The notes: generated by a model not told the origin, from the sequence alone. A stretch of DNA of 12,754 bases from Chloroflexota bacterium (GCA_021802185.1 JAKAAV010000018.1:1-12754), one strand, 5' to 3'; positions 1 through 7,287 are shown, counted from the first letter of the stretch. Numbers and translations are program-made.

Positions 1-311
1 CATGATCTCTGCGAAGAACGCCGCGGTGTTCAGTCCGAGACCGATGATGGCCGACGTCCACGGGGACAGCGTGAGGATGTTGGCGGTGGCCAGCCCGAAG
101 TAGATCAGATACAGCTGGATGATCAGCGGAACGCCCCGCCAGAACCAGATGTAGGCCCGGGCTGACCAGTCGAGGAATGCGAGGCCGGAGAGCCGCATGG
201 CGACTAGGACAAGCGCCACGACCGTCGCCAGCAGGATCGCCTCGAACGTGACCGCGGCGGTGACGGCAGCCCCCCGGCAAGCTCTGGCAGATTGGAGACA
301 AGGACTCCCAA
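1..311 (-). CDS. Amino-acid-type ABC transporter permease (HisM family), partial, apparent N-terminal frameshift
   Basis: Inner-membrane permease of a polar amino acid uptake ABC transporter. Read on the minus strand in the frame with codons at 1-3, 4-6 and so on, it gives a hydrophobic first helix (AILLATVVALVLVAMRLSG), then YIWFWRGVPLI and QLYLIYFGL, then GLGLNTAAFFAEIM. These match the HisM-family order of first helix, RG-P-LIxQ motif, and the helix leading to the EAA loop. The C-terminal half lies beyond the left edge. This frame has no ATG, GTG or TTG between its upstream stop (313-315) and codon 31. The frame shifted by one base reads NLPELAGG just before AAVTAAVTFEAI. It starts at a TTG (309-311) with AGGGG 5 nt upstream. 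One extra base in the six-C run at 270-275 would join the two. A sequencing indel or a real frameshift are both possible. The family is clear; the N-terminus is not. Confidence 0.82.
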
Positions 312-646
312 GTCATCCCCTCGCCCTGAACGCGCGGGATCGACGCCCGTGGGCCTTTACGGGGCAGCGGATGCCCAAGCAGGGGCAGCCGGGGCAGGGG
401 CAGCCGGGGCAGGGGCAGCGGACGCTCCCGAGATCGTTCCCAGTCACTTGGCAAAGTCCGACTTGAACCGCACCTTTCAATACGGCAACCGAGTGCCGGT
501 CGACCCGCGCGCATCGGGCCGTTCAGCCCGGCGAGCCGGGCGCCCGGCGGTTCTCGGCTCAAGGGAGGGTCCTCGAAGTCATGGCTTGTCAGCGCGTTGA
601 CGAACCGCCCTCGAAGGTCCGGAATGCAGGCCATGGGATATGGTCG
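312..646. other. Gene-poor spacer between the permease and the lipoprotein gene
   Basis: I find no convincing gene in this 335-nt stretch. It contains the tandem repeat at 382-420 and the upstream region of the minus-strand permease. No substrate-binding protein gene for the transporter is visible here. Short open frames on both strands translate to Gly/Ala/Gln-, Arg/Pro- or Cys/Pro-rich low-complexity peptides created by the repeat. A strong AGGGAGGG stretch at 562-569 precedes an ATG at 581 that is in frame with the lipoprotein gene. It could therefore be that gene's ribosome binding site if the longer start is used. Confidence 0.6.
382..420. repeat. Short tandem repeat, 15-bp unit, about 2.6 copies
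   Basis: The unit GGGGCAGCCGGGGCA occurs at 382-396 and 397-411, followed by a partial GGGGCAGCG at 412-420. A further GGGGCAGCG lies just upstream at 361-369. The array is noncoding in every reading I trust. It lies about 70 nt upstream of the permease start region, so it could be a slippage-prone tract in that gene's leader, but no function is shown. Confidence 0.85.
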
Positions 647-1231
647 ATGCGTCGGCGCATGAAGCTCGGCTCCCGCGTGCTCGTCACGACGGTGCTGGTC
701 GCGACCGCCGCCTGCACGGGCACGCTGCCGAGCAGCGCGCCGAGTGCCTCCGCCCCTGCCTCGGCCGCCGCGGCGATGCCGTCGACGCCGATCACCGCGC
801 GGCCGACGGTCAGGCACACGGCCGCACCGGTGGCCGCCTGTCGGCCCACCGACCAGGACCGCTACATCTACCATCCGGCACGCCTGGCGGTGCTCGAGGC
901 CTGCATCAAGGTCACGGGCACGATTGCCTTCGTGCGGGATGAGGCAGACGGCGACCTGCACCTGGGCCTGGCGCTCGATCCCCCCTACGCGCACCTCGTG
1001 GTGGCCGCCAACGCGGGGGCCGAACGCGGCGACCTCGTCATCGAGCCGGTCTGCGAACTGCGCGTCACGCAGGCCGACGCGATCTCCACCTGCGCGGCCG
1101 ACCGCGACCCGCTGCGCGGGCTGCCGAGTCTCGGCGAGCACGTCTGGATGGAGGGTCGCTACGTGGCCGACCTGCAGCATGGCGGCTGGCGCGAGCTGCA
1201 CCCCCTGTATCGCTGGGGCGTCCTGCGGTAG
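647..1231 (+). CDS. Small lipoprotein with an OB-fold-like domain, unknown function
   Basis: A 194-aa secreted lipoprotein. The N-terminus is basic (MRRRMKLGSR), followed by a short hydrophobic helix and a lipobox-like VATAAC, so Cys23 would be the lipidated residue. A Ser/Ala/Pro/Thr-rich linker follows (about 24-64). The C-terminal domain (about 84-194) contains CIKVTGTIAFVRDEADGD, GDLVIEPVC and HGGWRELHPLYRW. The order V-x-G-x-I, D-G-D-x-H, then G-W-x-E-x-H-P near the end is a pattern I associate with small OB-fold-like exported proteins usually annotated as hypothetical. Four further cysteines (65, 86, 136, 149) could form disulfides. I chose ATG 647 because it puts the signal peptide at the N-terminus. 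An in-frame ATG at 581 has a better but distant Shine-Dalgarno and would add 22 residues; ATG 659 is also possible. It converges with the helicase gene 69 nt downstream. Substrate and role are unknown. Confidence 0.78.
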   Translation: MRRRMKLGSRVLVTTVLVATAACTGTLPSSAPSASAPASAAAAMPSTPITARPTVRHTAAPVAACRPTDQDRYIYHPARLAVLEACIKVTGTIAFVRDEADGDLHLGLALDPPYAHLVVAANAGAERGDLVIEPVCELRVTQADAISTCAADRDPLRGLPSLGEHVWMEGRYVADLQHGGWRELHPLYRWGVLR

Positions 1232-1300
1232 GCGCGCGGCGGCGTCGTCCTGTTCCGCGGTGCCACGCCCTGGCCGACGCGACGCCGGCGGCCCGCTCCC

Positions 1301-2932
1301 CTACCCCGCGAATCGTTCGCCGGGCAGGACGATGCGCCGCCCGCGCTGCGGCATCACGCCGGCACCGATCGAGGCGCCGGGCACGCGGCGCTGCTCGCCG
1401 GGCCCAGGGTGCCGTTCGTCACGGGCGCGGCGTTGCTCCCCGGGGCTCCGGCCCTGCTCCGGATGCGCTCCCGCCGGGCCAGACCGCTGGCGGCTGCTGG
1501 GCCGGTCGGCTTCGTGGCGAACGGGGGCTTCGCGCGGGGCGCGCGGGGCGGCGGTCTGACGGCCCACCGGAGCGGGGTGCATCGGCGACGGGGCCCTGCT
1601 GCCACCGGCCCTCTGCGGCGCCGGGCGCTCGCGGCCGCGCTCGGGGATCGGGCGACGCGAGGCAGCACGGTCGCCATCCGGCACGCGACGCGGCTGTGTT
1701 CCGGCCCCGCCGCTCCGGAGCCGGATGGGCTGGGGTCGCTCATTCCGGTCTGGCTCGAAGCCCGCCACGACCTCGGCTGGGATCCATCGGCCGAGCAGGA
1801 CCTCGATCTCACGGAGCAGCTTCGCCTCGTCCACGCACACGAGCGAGATTGCCTCGCCCGGTGAGCTCGCGCGTCCGGTACGACCGATCCGGTGGACGTA
1901 GTCGGCGGGAACCATCGGGAGCTCGTAGTTGACGACGTGGGGCAGCGATTCGATGTCGAGCCCGCGGGCCGCGAGGTCGGTGGCCACGAGCACCGCGACG
2001 CGTCCCGACTTGAAGTCGGCGAGCGATCGGACCCTCCGCGACTGGCTCTTGTTGCCGTGGATGGCGGTCGCGTCGATGCCGTCGCTCACAAGCTGCTCGG
2101 CCAGCCGGTTCGCGCCGTGCTTCGTCCGCGTGAACACCAGCGCCTGCTGCACGCGTCCAGACCGGATGAGGTGCGACAGGAGGGCCCGCTTCCGGTCCCG
2201 ATCGACCCGCAGCACGACCTGGGACACGAGGTCCGGCGGGGCGTTGCGCGCCGCGACCTCGACGGTGGCCGGATCATGCAGCAGCGCGGCAGCCAGGGAG
2301 CGCACGCCGTCGGAGAACGTGGCGGAGAAGAGCAGCGTCTGCCGCTGGCGCGGCAGGAGCGCCACGATACGCCGGATGTCGGGAATGAACCCCATGTCGA
2401 GGAGCCGGTCGGCCTCGTCGAGGACGAGGATGTCGACCGCCGACAGGTCGATCGTCGCCTGCCCGGAATGGTCCAGCAGCCGGCCGGGCGTCGCGACGAC
2501 GACCTCCGGGCTCCGGCGGAGCGCGCGTGCCTGTCCCTCGAACCCCACGCCGCCGAAGATGGCGGTCGATCGGATCGGCAGATGGGCACCGTACGTGCGC
2601 ACGCTCTCCTCGACCTGGAGGGCGAGCTCGCGCGTGGGCTCCACGACGAGGATCCGGACTGGGCGGCGATGCGACCCATCGTGCCGCGCCGCCCCCGTCG
2701 GCAAGTCCGCGCGATGCGCCGACTCCCCCGGCGACCCCGTCGTGAGCATTTGCAGGATCGGCAGGACGAACGCCGCGGTCTTGCCGGTGCCCGTCTGGGC
2801 GGAGGCGAGGAGGTCGCGACCCGCGAGGACGAGGGGGATCGCCTCCCGCTGCACGGGGGTCGGGTCGAGATAGCCCTCGTCGGCGACGGCGTGAAGGAGC
2901 TCGGGCGCGAGCCCGAGGGTGGAGAAGGACAT
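1301..2932 (-). CDS. DEAD-box ATP-dependent RNA helicase (RhlE/CsdA-like)
   Basis: A 543-aa superfamily 2 RNA helicase that unwinds short RNA duplexes using ATP, typically in ribosome assembly, mRNA decay and cold adaptation. Motifs in order: Q motif with GYLDPTPVQ (20-28), Walker A AQTGTGKT (45-52), PTRELA (99-104), GG (127-128), TPGR (148-151), DEAD (172-175), SAT (203-205), a second RecA domain with VFTRT (266-270), [10 protein letters not shown] (317-326) and HRIGRTGR (347-354). The core ends near residue 395. The last 145 or so residues are an Arg/Pro/Gln/Gly-rich disordered tail, typical of RNA-binding extensions. A non-conserved insert of about 25 residues lies between Walker A and PTRELA. 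Start ATG 2932 is supported by AGGAG 9 nt upstream and by alignment of the Q motif. The same frame is open far upstream, but that is GC-driven and not coding. RhlE, CsdA and DbpA subtypes cannot be separated by eye. Confidence 0.97.
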   Translation of the reverse strand: MSFSTLGLAPELLHAVADEGYLDPTPVQREAIPLVLAGRDLLASAQTGTGKTAAFVLPILQMLTTGSPGESAHRADLPTGAARHDGSHRRPVRILVVEPTRELALQVEESVRTYGAHLPIRSTAIFGGVGFEGQARALRRSPEVVVATPGRLLDHSGQATIDLSAVDILVLDEADRLLDMGFIPDIRRIVALLPRQRQTLLFSATFSDGVRSLAAALLHDPATVEVAARNAPPDLVSQVVLRVDRDRKRALLSHLIRSGRVQQALVFTRTKHGANRLAEQLVSDGIDATAIHGNKSQSRRVRSLADFKSGRVAVLVATDLAARGLDIESLPHVVNYELPMVPADYVHRIGRTGRASSPGEAISLVCVDEAKLLREIEVLLGRWIPAEVVAGFEPDRNERPQPIRLRSGGAGTQPRRVPDGDRAASRRPIPERGRERPAPQRAGGSRAPSPMHPAPVGRQTAAPRAPREAPVRHEADRPSSRQRSGPAGAHPEQGRSPGEQRRARDERHPGPGEQRRVPGASIGAGVMPQRGRRIVLPGERFAG

Positions 2933-3049
2933 GTCGGAACGCTCCTGGCTGGCCCTCCCGCTTCGGCGGGGTCCGGTCAGGGCGTTGGGGATCGAGCGAA
3001 AGGTGGACGGGCGCGGACCGGGGCGTCGTCCTGAACCGAGAGAAGCATA
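2933..3049 (-). promoter_or_regulatory. Candidate promoter and structured 5' leader of the DEAD-box helicase
   Basis: A -10-like TATGCT (minus strand, 3049 to 3044) lies about 112 nt upstream of the helicase ATG, with no clear -35. The leader contains a hairpin at 2957-2970 (5-bp arms CCCGC/GCGGG around a 4-nt loop), just upstream of the AGGAG ribosome binding site. The leader length of about 100 nt resembles those of the cold-shock and 116-aa genes in this window. It also contains a C-rich CGATCCCC block like one in the cold-shock leader. Overall it does not share their four-block signature. Confidence 0.3.
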
Positions 3050-3091
3050 CCCGACAGGCCCCGCGACCGCCGTGATCGCCGATCGCGCTCC

Positions 3092-3334
3092 TCGGGCTAC
3101 GGCCTCGCGTCGTCGATCTTCACGAGGGACGTCGACGTCGCGATGCGCGCGTGCCGCGAGCTGAAGTTCGGCGAGACCTACGTCAACCGCGAGAACTTGG
3201 AGAACACGCAGGGGTTCCACGCGGGGTGGCGCAAGTCGGGGCTGGGCGGGGCGGACGGCAAGCACGGCGTGCTCGAGTACACGCGGACGCACGTCGTGTA
3301 CCTGCAGTACGACGCGGCCGCGGGCCGCGCATAG
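3092..3334 (+). pseudogene. C-terminal remnant of an AldA-like aldehyde dehydrogenase
   Basis: About 80 codons match the extreme C-terminus of the lactaldehyde/glycolaldehyde dehydrogenase (AldA-type) branch of the NAD-dependent aldehyde dehydrogenase superfamily. The sequence starts at [19 protein letters not shown] and continues through [12 protein letters not shown], then [19 protein letters not shown] and HVVYLQ, ending at TAG 3332-3334. The AldA signature [18 protein letters not shown] and terminal VVYLQ make the identification firm. The remaining 400 or so residues, including the NAD-binding domain and catalytic Cys, are missing. Upstream of about 3092 the frame turns into Arg/Ser-rich sequence with no dehydrogenase similarity, and the helicase leader begins close by. 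No internal stop or frameshift is present, so the truncation may be recent or a short product may still be made (ATG 3143 is in frame). No catalytic activity is possible from this piece. Confidence 0.87.
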
Positions 3335-3384
3335 CCGGTGGATTCGGCGCCGTCCGTGCCGTAGCGGCGCCGACCGTCGCGACA

Positions 3385-3418
3385 GAGGGGATCGGTCGGG
3401 GTACTGCCCGATCCCCTC
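3385..3418 (+). terminator. Terminator-like hairpin after the aldehyde dehydrogenase remnant
   Basis: A perfect 11-bp inverted repeat, GAGGGGATCGG (3385-3395) and CCGATCCCCTC (3408-3418), with a 12-nt loop. It begins 50 nt after the remnant's stop codon. The downstream side is C/T-rich (CCCCCGTCTCTCC) but not a real U-tract. The likely reading is the original terminator of the dehydrogenase gene. It also insulates the DUF554 gene downstream. Confidence 0.6.
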
Positions 3419-3513
3419 CCCCGTCTCTCCTGCGGGCCGCTCCTGGAGCCGAGTCTCGTCGGAGCGACCGCTCCACTGTCCGTTTTGATCCCAGGGCGAG
3501 CGGCCGGGGCCGG

Positions 3514-3519
3514 TATGAT
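3514..3519 (+). promoter_or_regulatory. Candidate -10 box for the DUF554 gene
   Basis: TATGAT, close to the sigma-70 consensus and unusually AT-rich for this window, lies 50 nt upstream of the chosen GTG start. No good -35 hexamer stands at 16-18 nt; TTGATC at 3485-3490 is too far (23 nt). It is supported only by base composition and position. Confidence 0.3.
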
Positions 3520-3568
3520 CGGTTCCCGTGCACCACGCCGTCCCGGGTGCCGCCAACCCGGAGGTCGT

Positions 3569-4318
3569 GTGGTCGGTCTCGGCACGCTGCTCAACGTGGC
3601 CGCGATCCTCGTCGGCTCGGCCGTCGGCGTCCTGTTCGGCGAGCGCCTGCCGGCGCGGACGCACCGCGTGATCACCGACGCGCTTGGCCTCGTCGTCCTC
3701 GTCATCGGCGGCCTGGACGTCGCGGCTCTCCTCGACCCTGATTTCGTCGCCGCAGTCGGAGCCCGGGTGACGCTCCTCATCGTCCTCGGTGCGCTGCTCA
3801 TCGGCGGCATCTCGGGTTCGCTTCTCGATGTCGAGGCGCGACTCGACGGGATCGGCGGGAAGCTGCAGCACTGGCTGGTTCGCGGTGCATCCGGCGGCAC
3901 CGAGTCGCGAGAGCGCTTCATCGAGGGGTTCGTCGACGCGTCGCTGCTCTTCTGCATCGGCCCGCTCGCTGTCCTCGGTCCGCTGCAGGACGGCCTCGGG
4001 CGCGGCATCGACCAGCTCGCCCTCAAGTCCGTCCTCGATGGCTTCGCGGCGATGGCGTTTGCCTCGACCCTGGGATGGGGCGTCGCCGCGTCCGCGCTGT
4101 CCGTCGGCGTGTGGCAGGGCACATTCACGATCATCGGAGCACTCGCCGGGTCGCTCCTGCCGGCAGCCGCCGTCGCCTCGCTCACGGCGACCGGCGGCGT
4201 CCTCCTGCTCGGCGTGGGGCTCCGGCTGCTCGAGGTACGGCGCGTTCCGGTCGCCGACCTGCTGCCGGCGCTGCTCGTCGCCCCGCTCCTCACGCTGGTG
4301 GTCAGCCGGCTCGTCTGA
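3569..4318 (+). CDS. DUF554 family multipass membrane protein
   Basis: A 249-aa integral membrane protein of the DUF554 family (YqgA/YdfK-like), whose substrate is not established. Family hallmarks: [18 protein letters not shown] (3-20) in the first helix, [14 protein letters not shown] (37-50), and the central block [20 protein letters not shown] (121-140). [20 protein letters not shown] (150-169) and [11 protein letters not shown] (180-190) follow. About six or seven hydrophobic segments are visible. A short hydrophilic loop (about 86-118) separates the N-terminal helices from the conserved block. I chose GTG 3569 because GGAGG (3560-3564) precedes it by 4 nt and the family normally starts with M-x-G-T-x-x-N. 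The longer open frame from 3485 adds a non-conserved Arg/Gly-rich stretch. Length is close to the usual 220-250. It converges with the UvrD-like gene, leaving 117 nt in which I see no clear terminator. Confidence 0.93.
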   Translation: MVGLGTLLNVAAILVGSAVGVLFGERLPARTHRVITDALGLVVLVIGGLDVAALLDPDFVAAVGARVTLLIVLGALLIGGISGSLLDVEARLDGIGGKLQHWLVRGASGGTESRERFIEGFVDASLLFCIGPLAVLGPLQDGLGRGIDQLALKSVLDGFAAMAFASTLGWGVAASALSVGVWQGTFTIIGALAGSLLPAAAVASLTATGGVLLLGVGLRLLEVRRVPVADLLPALLVAPLLTLVVSRLV

Positions 4319-4435
4319 CCGACGCGACAGGGTCTGCGGATTCCGGGCGGTCGATCGGGATGGCTGTGGGCGCGACGTCCGGTTCGCACGCCTCGTCGTG
4401 GCGGGCAGAACGGTCCTCGAACCACGCACCCCGGT

Positions 4436-6616
4436 TCAGCCTGCGTCTCGGATGAGTTCCACGATCTCGGGGCCGTAGTGCTGGACGCGCGATGGGCCGA
4501 AGCCGCGCACGCCGGCGAGGGTCGCGATGTCGGCCGGCCGGATCGCTACGAGCGCCGCCAGCGTCGCGTCCGGGAACACCACGTACGCGGGCACACCGTC
4601 GAGCTGAGCGCGCTCCCGGCGCCAGGCGCGCAGGGCGGCCGCGAGCCGCACATCGGCCTCCGGCGGCGCCTCGATCCCGGACGGTGACGACGCGCCAGGG
4701 ATGGATGCCACCGCCGACGCGTGCCGCCCGCCACGGCGTGCCGGCGCGCCGGCCGATGGTGTCGCGGACCCGGGCGCCCGACGGCGCGCGGGGACCCGAG
4801 GGTCAGGACGGGTCGCGGACACGCGACGCGCCGGGGGCGGCGCGAGCGCTCCGAGGAAGCGCGAGCGCTGGCGCGCACTCTCCCGCCCGGTCTGTCCCGC
4901 CCGCTGGTGGGCCCATCCGAGCCACAGCACTCGCCGCGCCCTCGTCAACCCGACGTACAGGAGGCGCCGTTCCTCGGCCAGAGCCTCGGGATCGGCCAGC
5001 GCCTGGCGGATGGGCAGCGTGCCCTCCTCGAGCCCGGGCAGGAGGACCGCGTCCCACTCGAGCCCCTTGGCCCGGTGGAACGTGAGCAGTTCGACGCCGC
5101 CGGCGCCACGGGTGCTCCCCTCCTCTGCCGCGCGGGCCGAGAGGTCGTCGGCGAACGCGCCGAGGTCTGCCTCGGGGTGCGCAGCGACGAACGCCGCGGC
5201 GATCGCCCGCAGCGTCTGGCCCGACGCCTCGCGCTGGCGCGCGTCCTCGCCCGCGGCCGTCTCCTCGGCCGCGTCCGCGGCGACGACGTGCTCGATCACG
5301 GCCTCGGCACGGGCCAGCAGGCGCGCCGAGGTCGGCTCATCGGATTCGGCAGCGACGGGCCGGAGCCCGGCGCGTCGCAACTCGGCGATCACCTGCCTGA
5401 CCTCCGGCCGGGCGTAGAACCCGGCCCCGACGACCTGGTAGCCGATGCCGGCGGCGGCCAGCGCCGCCTCGAGCGACACGAGCTGCGCGTTCGTCCGCAC
5501 GAGCACGGCAACTTCCGAAGGGGCGATCCCTTCCCCCAGGTGGCGACACACCTCGCGCACGAGCGCCGCGAGCTCGGCCTCGGCGGTGGCGAAGGCGTGG
5601 ATCCCCGGTGCCGGGCCGCCATCCTGCATGGCCACGAGGCGCTTGGCTCGACCCTCCGATGCCAGCAGGCGGTTGGCCAGGTCGAGCACCTGGGGGCTCG
5701 AGCGGTAGTTGCGGGAGAGCGTCACCTCCCGGGCATCCGGGAATCGCGCCGCAAACTCGCGCAGGTAGGCGCTCGTTGCCCCGGTGAAGGAGTAGATCGT
5801 CTGGTCTTCGTCGCCCACGACGCACAGCTCGAGCCGCTCGCCCAGCCATGCGAGCAACACCGCGTAGCCCAGGGCGTTGGTGTCCTGGAACTCGTCGACC
5901 GTGAACCAGCGGTACCGCGCGCGGACCCGGGCGGCCACCGCGTCGTTCGACCCGATGAGCTCGAGTGTGCGCGCGAGCATGTCCTCGAAATCGATGGCCC
6001 CGGCTCGATCCTTCGCACGCTCGTAGTCGCGCCAGAAGGTGGCGAAGAGGGCGGGCGGCAGCGGGCCCGACCGCCCCGCTGCGACCAGGGGGTCGGCCTG
6101 ATACGTCGCGGGCGCGAGGCGCCGTACCTTGGCCCACTCGATCTCGTCGGCCAGGTCCTTGGCGGGTCGGAAGCGATAGCCGCCGGGGAGCGCCCGCGAG
6201 AGGGGCGCCACGAGCGGGAGCTTCGAGGCGAGGATCCTCGGGAACGGACGCGAGCTGACCTGCGGCCAGAAGTGGCTCAGCTGCCGGAGCGCGGCGGCGT
6301 GGAAGGTGGAGGCGGCGACGCCGGGTACCCCAAGGGCCCGAAGCCGCGCCTCCATCTCGCGTGCGGCGCGGTCGGTGAAGGTGACGACGAGCGCATGACG
6401 AGCATCCTGAGCGCCAGTCGCCGCGGCATATGCCACGCGTCGCGTGATGACCCGCGTCTTGCCGGAGCCTGCGCCGGCGTGGACGACGAGCGGCCCCCGA
6501 GTCAGCTCCACGGCGGCGCGCTGCTCAGGGTCGAGATCGACCAGGAGGTCCTCGGGCGAGGACCCGCGGCTTCGTGAAGGAGACTCGCGGCCGTGCCCGG
6601 GCACCCTATCTCTCAC
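4436..6616 (-). CDS. UvrD/Rep-family ATP-dependent DNA helicase with C-terminal HRDC domain
   Basis: A 726-aa superfamily 1A 3'-5' DNA helicase for repair or replication-fork processing, similar in layout to actinobacterial UvrD2. Motifs: Q motif LDPEQRAAV (28-36), Walker A HAGAGSGKT (46-54), Ia VTFTDRAAREM (78-88), Walker B/motif II DEFQDT (241-246), motif III VVGDEDQTIYSFTGA (266-280), motif IV LSRNYRS (300-306), motif V LTFHRAKGLEWDAV (511-524), and motif VI LLYVGLTRAR (552-561). After a Pro/Arg/Ala-rich linker (about 590-655) comes an HRDC domain (about 656-725) with PAYVVFPDATLAALV and GFGPSRVQHYG. Mycobacterial UvrD2 has a four-cysteine motif between helicase and HRDC; this linker has no cysteine. 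The start is uncertain: GTG 6616 gives the longest frame but has no Shine-Dalgarno, and GTG 6604 is an alternative with GAGAG nearby. The first 25 or so residues are not conserved. Confidence 0.96.
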   Translation of the reverse strand: MRDRVPGHGRESPSRSRGSSPEDLLVDLDPEQRAAVELTRGPLVVHAGAGSGKTRVITRRVAYAAATGAQDARHALVVTFTDRAAREMEARLRALGVPGVAASTFHAAALRQLSHFWPQVSSRPFPRILASKLPLVAPLSRALPGGYRFRPAKDLADEIEWAKVRRLAPATYQADPLVAAGRSGPLPPALFATFWRDYERAKDRAGAIDFEDMLARTLELIGSNDAVAARVRARYRWFTVDEFQDTNALGYAVLLAWLGERLELCVVGDEDQTIYSFTGATSAYLREFAARFPDAREVTLSRNYRSSPQVLDLANRLLASEGRAKRLVAMQDGGPAPGIHAFATAEAELAALVREVCRHLGEGIAPSEVAVLVRTNAQLVSLEAALAAAGIGYQVVGAGFYARPEVRQVIAELRRAGLRPVAAESDEPTSARLLARAEAVIEHVVAADAAEETAAGEDARQREASGQTLRAIAAAFVAAHPEADLGAFADDLSARAAEEGSTRGAGGVELLTFHRAKGLEWDAVLLPGLEEGTLPIRQALADPEALAEERRLLYVGLTRARRVLWLGWAHQRAGQTGRESARQRSRFLGALAPPPARRVSATRPDPRVPARRRAPGSATPSAGAPARRGGRHASAVASIPGASSPSGIEAPPEADVRLAAALRAWRRERAQLDGVPAYVVFPDATLAALVAIRPADIATLAGVRGFGPSRVQHYGPEIVELIRDAG

Positions 6617-6652
6617 CCGGGCGTCCGTGCCGGCCGCAGCGTGGCGGAGGAA

Positions 6653-6687
6653 GATGAACCCCGCGACCCGTGGCCGCGGGGTTCATC
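6653..6687 (-). terminator. Strong intrinsic-terminator-like hairpin downstream of the zinc-ribbon gene
   Basis: Perfect 13-bp arms GATGAACCCCGCG (6653-6665) and CGCGGGGTTCATC (6675-6687) surround a 9-nt loop. It lies 37 nt after the zinc-ribbon stop and just before the UvrD-like start, all on the minus strand. Read on the minus strand, the 3' side is followed by TTCCTCC, a weak pyrimidine tract. It probably ends the zinc-ribbon transcript and separates it from the helicase gene. Confidence 0.72.
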
Positions 6688-6724
6688 GGTGACGCGTCTC
6701 CTGGGGTCGTGTCTGCCCAGTGGC

Positions 6725-7078
6725 TCAGTACGAGCGGCGGTGCGTCTGGAAGCAGTCGCTGCAGTACACCGGCTTGTCGCCGCTCGGCCGGAACGGGACC
6801 TGGGCCTCGCGACCGCAGCTCGAGCACGTGGCGGTGAACATCTCGCGGGGGCCGCGATCGTAGCCCCCGGAGCGCGCGCCACCCGAGTACCCGCCGCCGG
6901 CCGAGTAGCCGCCGCGCGAGCTGTCGCCGCGCGCCGCCTTCCGGCTCGCGCGGCAGGACGGACAGCGGCGCGGCTCGCTGAACTGCCGGTCAGCGTAGAA
7001 CTGCTGCTCGGTCGCGCTGAACACGAACTCCTGGCCGCAGTCGGCGCAGGTCAGCGTCTTGTCGCTCTGCGAATACAA
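6725..7078 (-). CDS. Double zinc-ribbon protein (CxxC-x17-CxxC domain)
   Basis: A 117-aa protein with two four-cysteine zinc-ribbon modules. The N-terminal module (Cys11, 14, 39, 42) has TCADCGQEFVFSATEQQFYA and CPSC, as in the probable zinc-ribbon domain (zf-trcl type). The C-terminal module (Cys85, 88, 106, 109) is CSSC, 17 residues, then CSDC, which is the CxxC-x17-CxxC signature. A Gly/Ser/Tyr/Arg-rich linker (about 50-77) with repeated RGGYS/GGGYSGG joins them and resembles RGG-type nucleic-acid-binding low-complexity regions. I chose TTG 7078: it starts directly before the first ribbon and has AAGGAG 9 nt upstream. The longer ATG frame from 7252 adds a non-conserved Arg-rich stretch. 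Family function is not established; zinc binding and a nucleic-acid role are inferred from the folds and from neighbouring small genes. Confidence 0.9.
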   Translation of the reverse strand: MYSQSDKTLTCADCGQEFVFSATEQQFYADRQFSEPRRCPSCRASRKAARGDSSRGGYSAGGGYSGGARSGGYDRGPREMFTATCSSCGREAQVPFRPSGDKPVYCSDCFQTHRRSY

Positions 7079-7197
7079 CGAAGAACACTCCTTCTCGCGC
7101 GGCCTCAGCGAACCATCTCGCCGAGAACCGAGGAGAGGGAGTGATCGGAGCGGCCGCGTACTGCAACGGCGTCCATTTCGACGCACCGCGCACGATA
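7079..7197 (-). promoter_or_regulatory. Leader of the zinc-ribbon gene with possible Shine-Dalgarno-masking stem
   Basis: The 119 nt upstream of the TTG start contain a possible extended -10 (TGG then TATCGT, 7200 to 7192 on the minus strand) with no clear -35. Close to the start, TTCTCG can pair with CGAGAA, which abuts the GGAG of the ribosome binding site. An upstream CTCC can pair with that GGAG. A small inner hairpin (GCGA/TCGC) sits between the arms. This resembles the stem-plus-ribosome-binding-site layout of the two related leaders at 8455-8878, but the sequence similarity is only the short TTCTCG core. Confidence 0.3.
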
Positions 7198-7210
7198 CCA
7201 CCTGGCGGCA

Positions 7211-7233
7211 GCGCGCGAGGGGCAATCGCGCGC
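7211..7233 (-). terminator. GC-rich hairpin after the SH3/KOW-like gene, possible terminator
   Basis: Perfect 8-bp arms GCGCGCGA (7211-7218) and TCGCGCGC (7226-7233) with a 7-nt loop, 54 nt past the stop of the upstream minus-strand gene. A second small hairpin (CCGCG/CGCGG, 7244-7256) lies between. There is no U-tract, so factor-independent termination is uncertain. Confidence 0.35.
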
Positions 7234-7287
7234 GCAGCCGAACCCGCGACACGCGGACAGATCAGGGACCAGCGACGCGCGGATGGA

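Noticed and set aside
316..452. Minus-strand Cys/Pro-rich frame (repeated CPCPG) and a short peptide ending KSDFAK that looks like a binding-protein C-terminus
   Set aside because: The Cys/Pro pattern is only the tandem repeat translated. The KSDFAK reading has a stop codon eight codons upstream, so it cannot be the end of a substrate-binding protein.
197..600. Overlapping plus-strand frames with Gly-Gln and Ala-Gly repeats
   Set aside because: They are produced by the 15-bp tandem repeat and by the permease antisense strand. There is no ribosome binding site or homology.
1240..1287. Inverted repeat CGGCGTCG/CGACGCCG between the converging lipoprotein and helicase genes
   Set aside because: The 8-bp arms are separated by 32 nt and have no U-tract, which is too weak in this base composition to call a terminator.
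3143..3334. A complete 63-aa gene starting at ATG 3143
   Set aside because: It is the C-terminal piece of an aldehyde dehydrogenase and homology extends upstream of the ATG, so it is better described as a gene remnant.
2933..4429. Minus-strand open frame continuing about 500 codons upstream of the DEAD-box helicase start
   Set aside because: It is Arg/Asp/Glu-rich, low-complexity and antisense to the well-supported DUF554 gene and the dehydrogenase remnant. Helicase homology and a Shine-Dalgarno begin at 2932. The open frame follows from GC-rich codon bias.
4721..6577. 618-codon plus-strand open frame opposite the UvrD-like gene
   Set aside because: It has no recognisable motifs and is the complement of a helicase with every SF1 motif intact.
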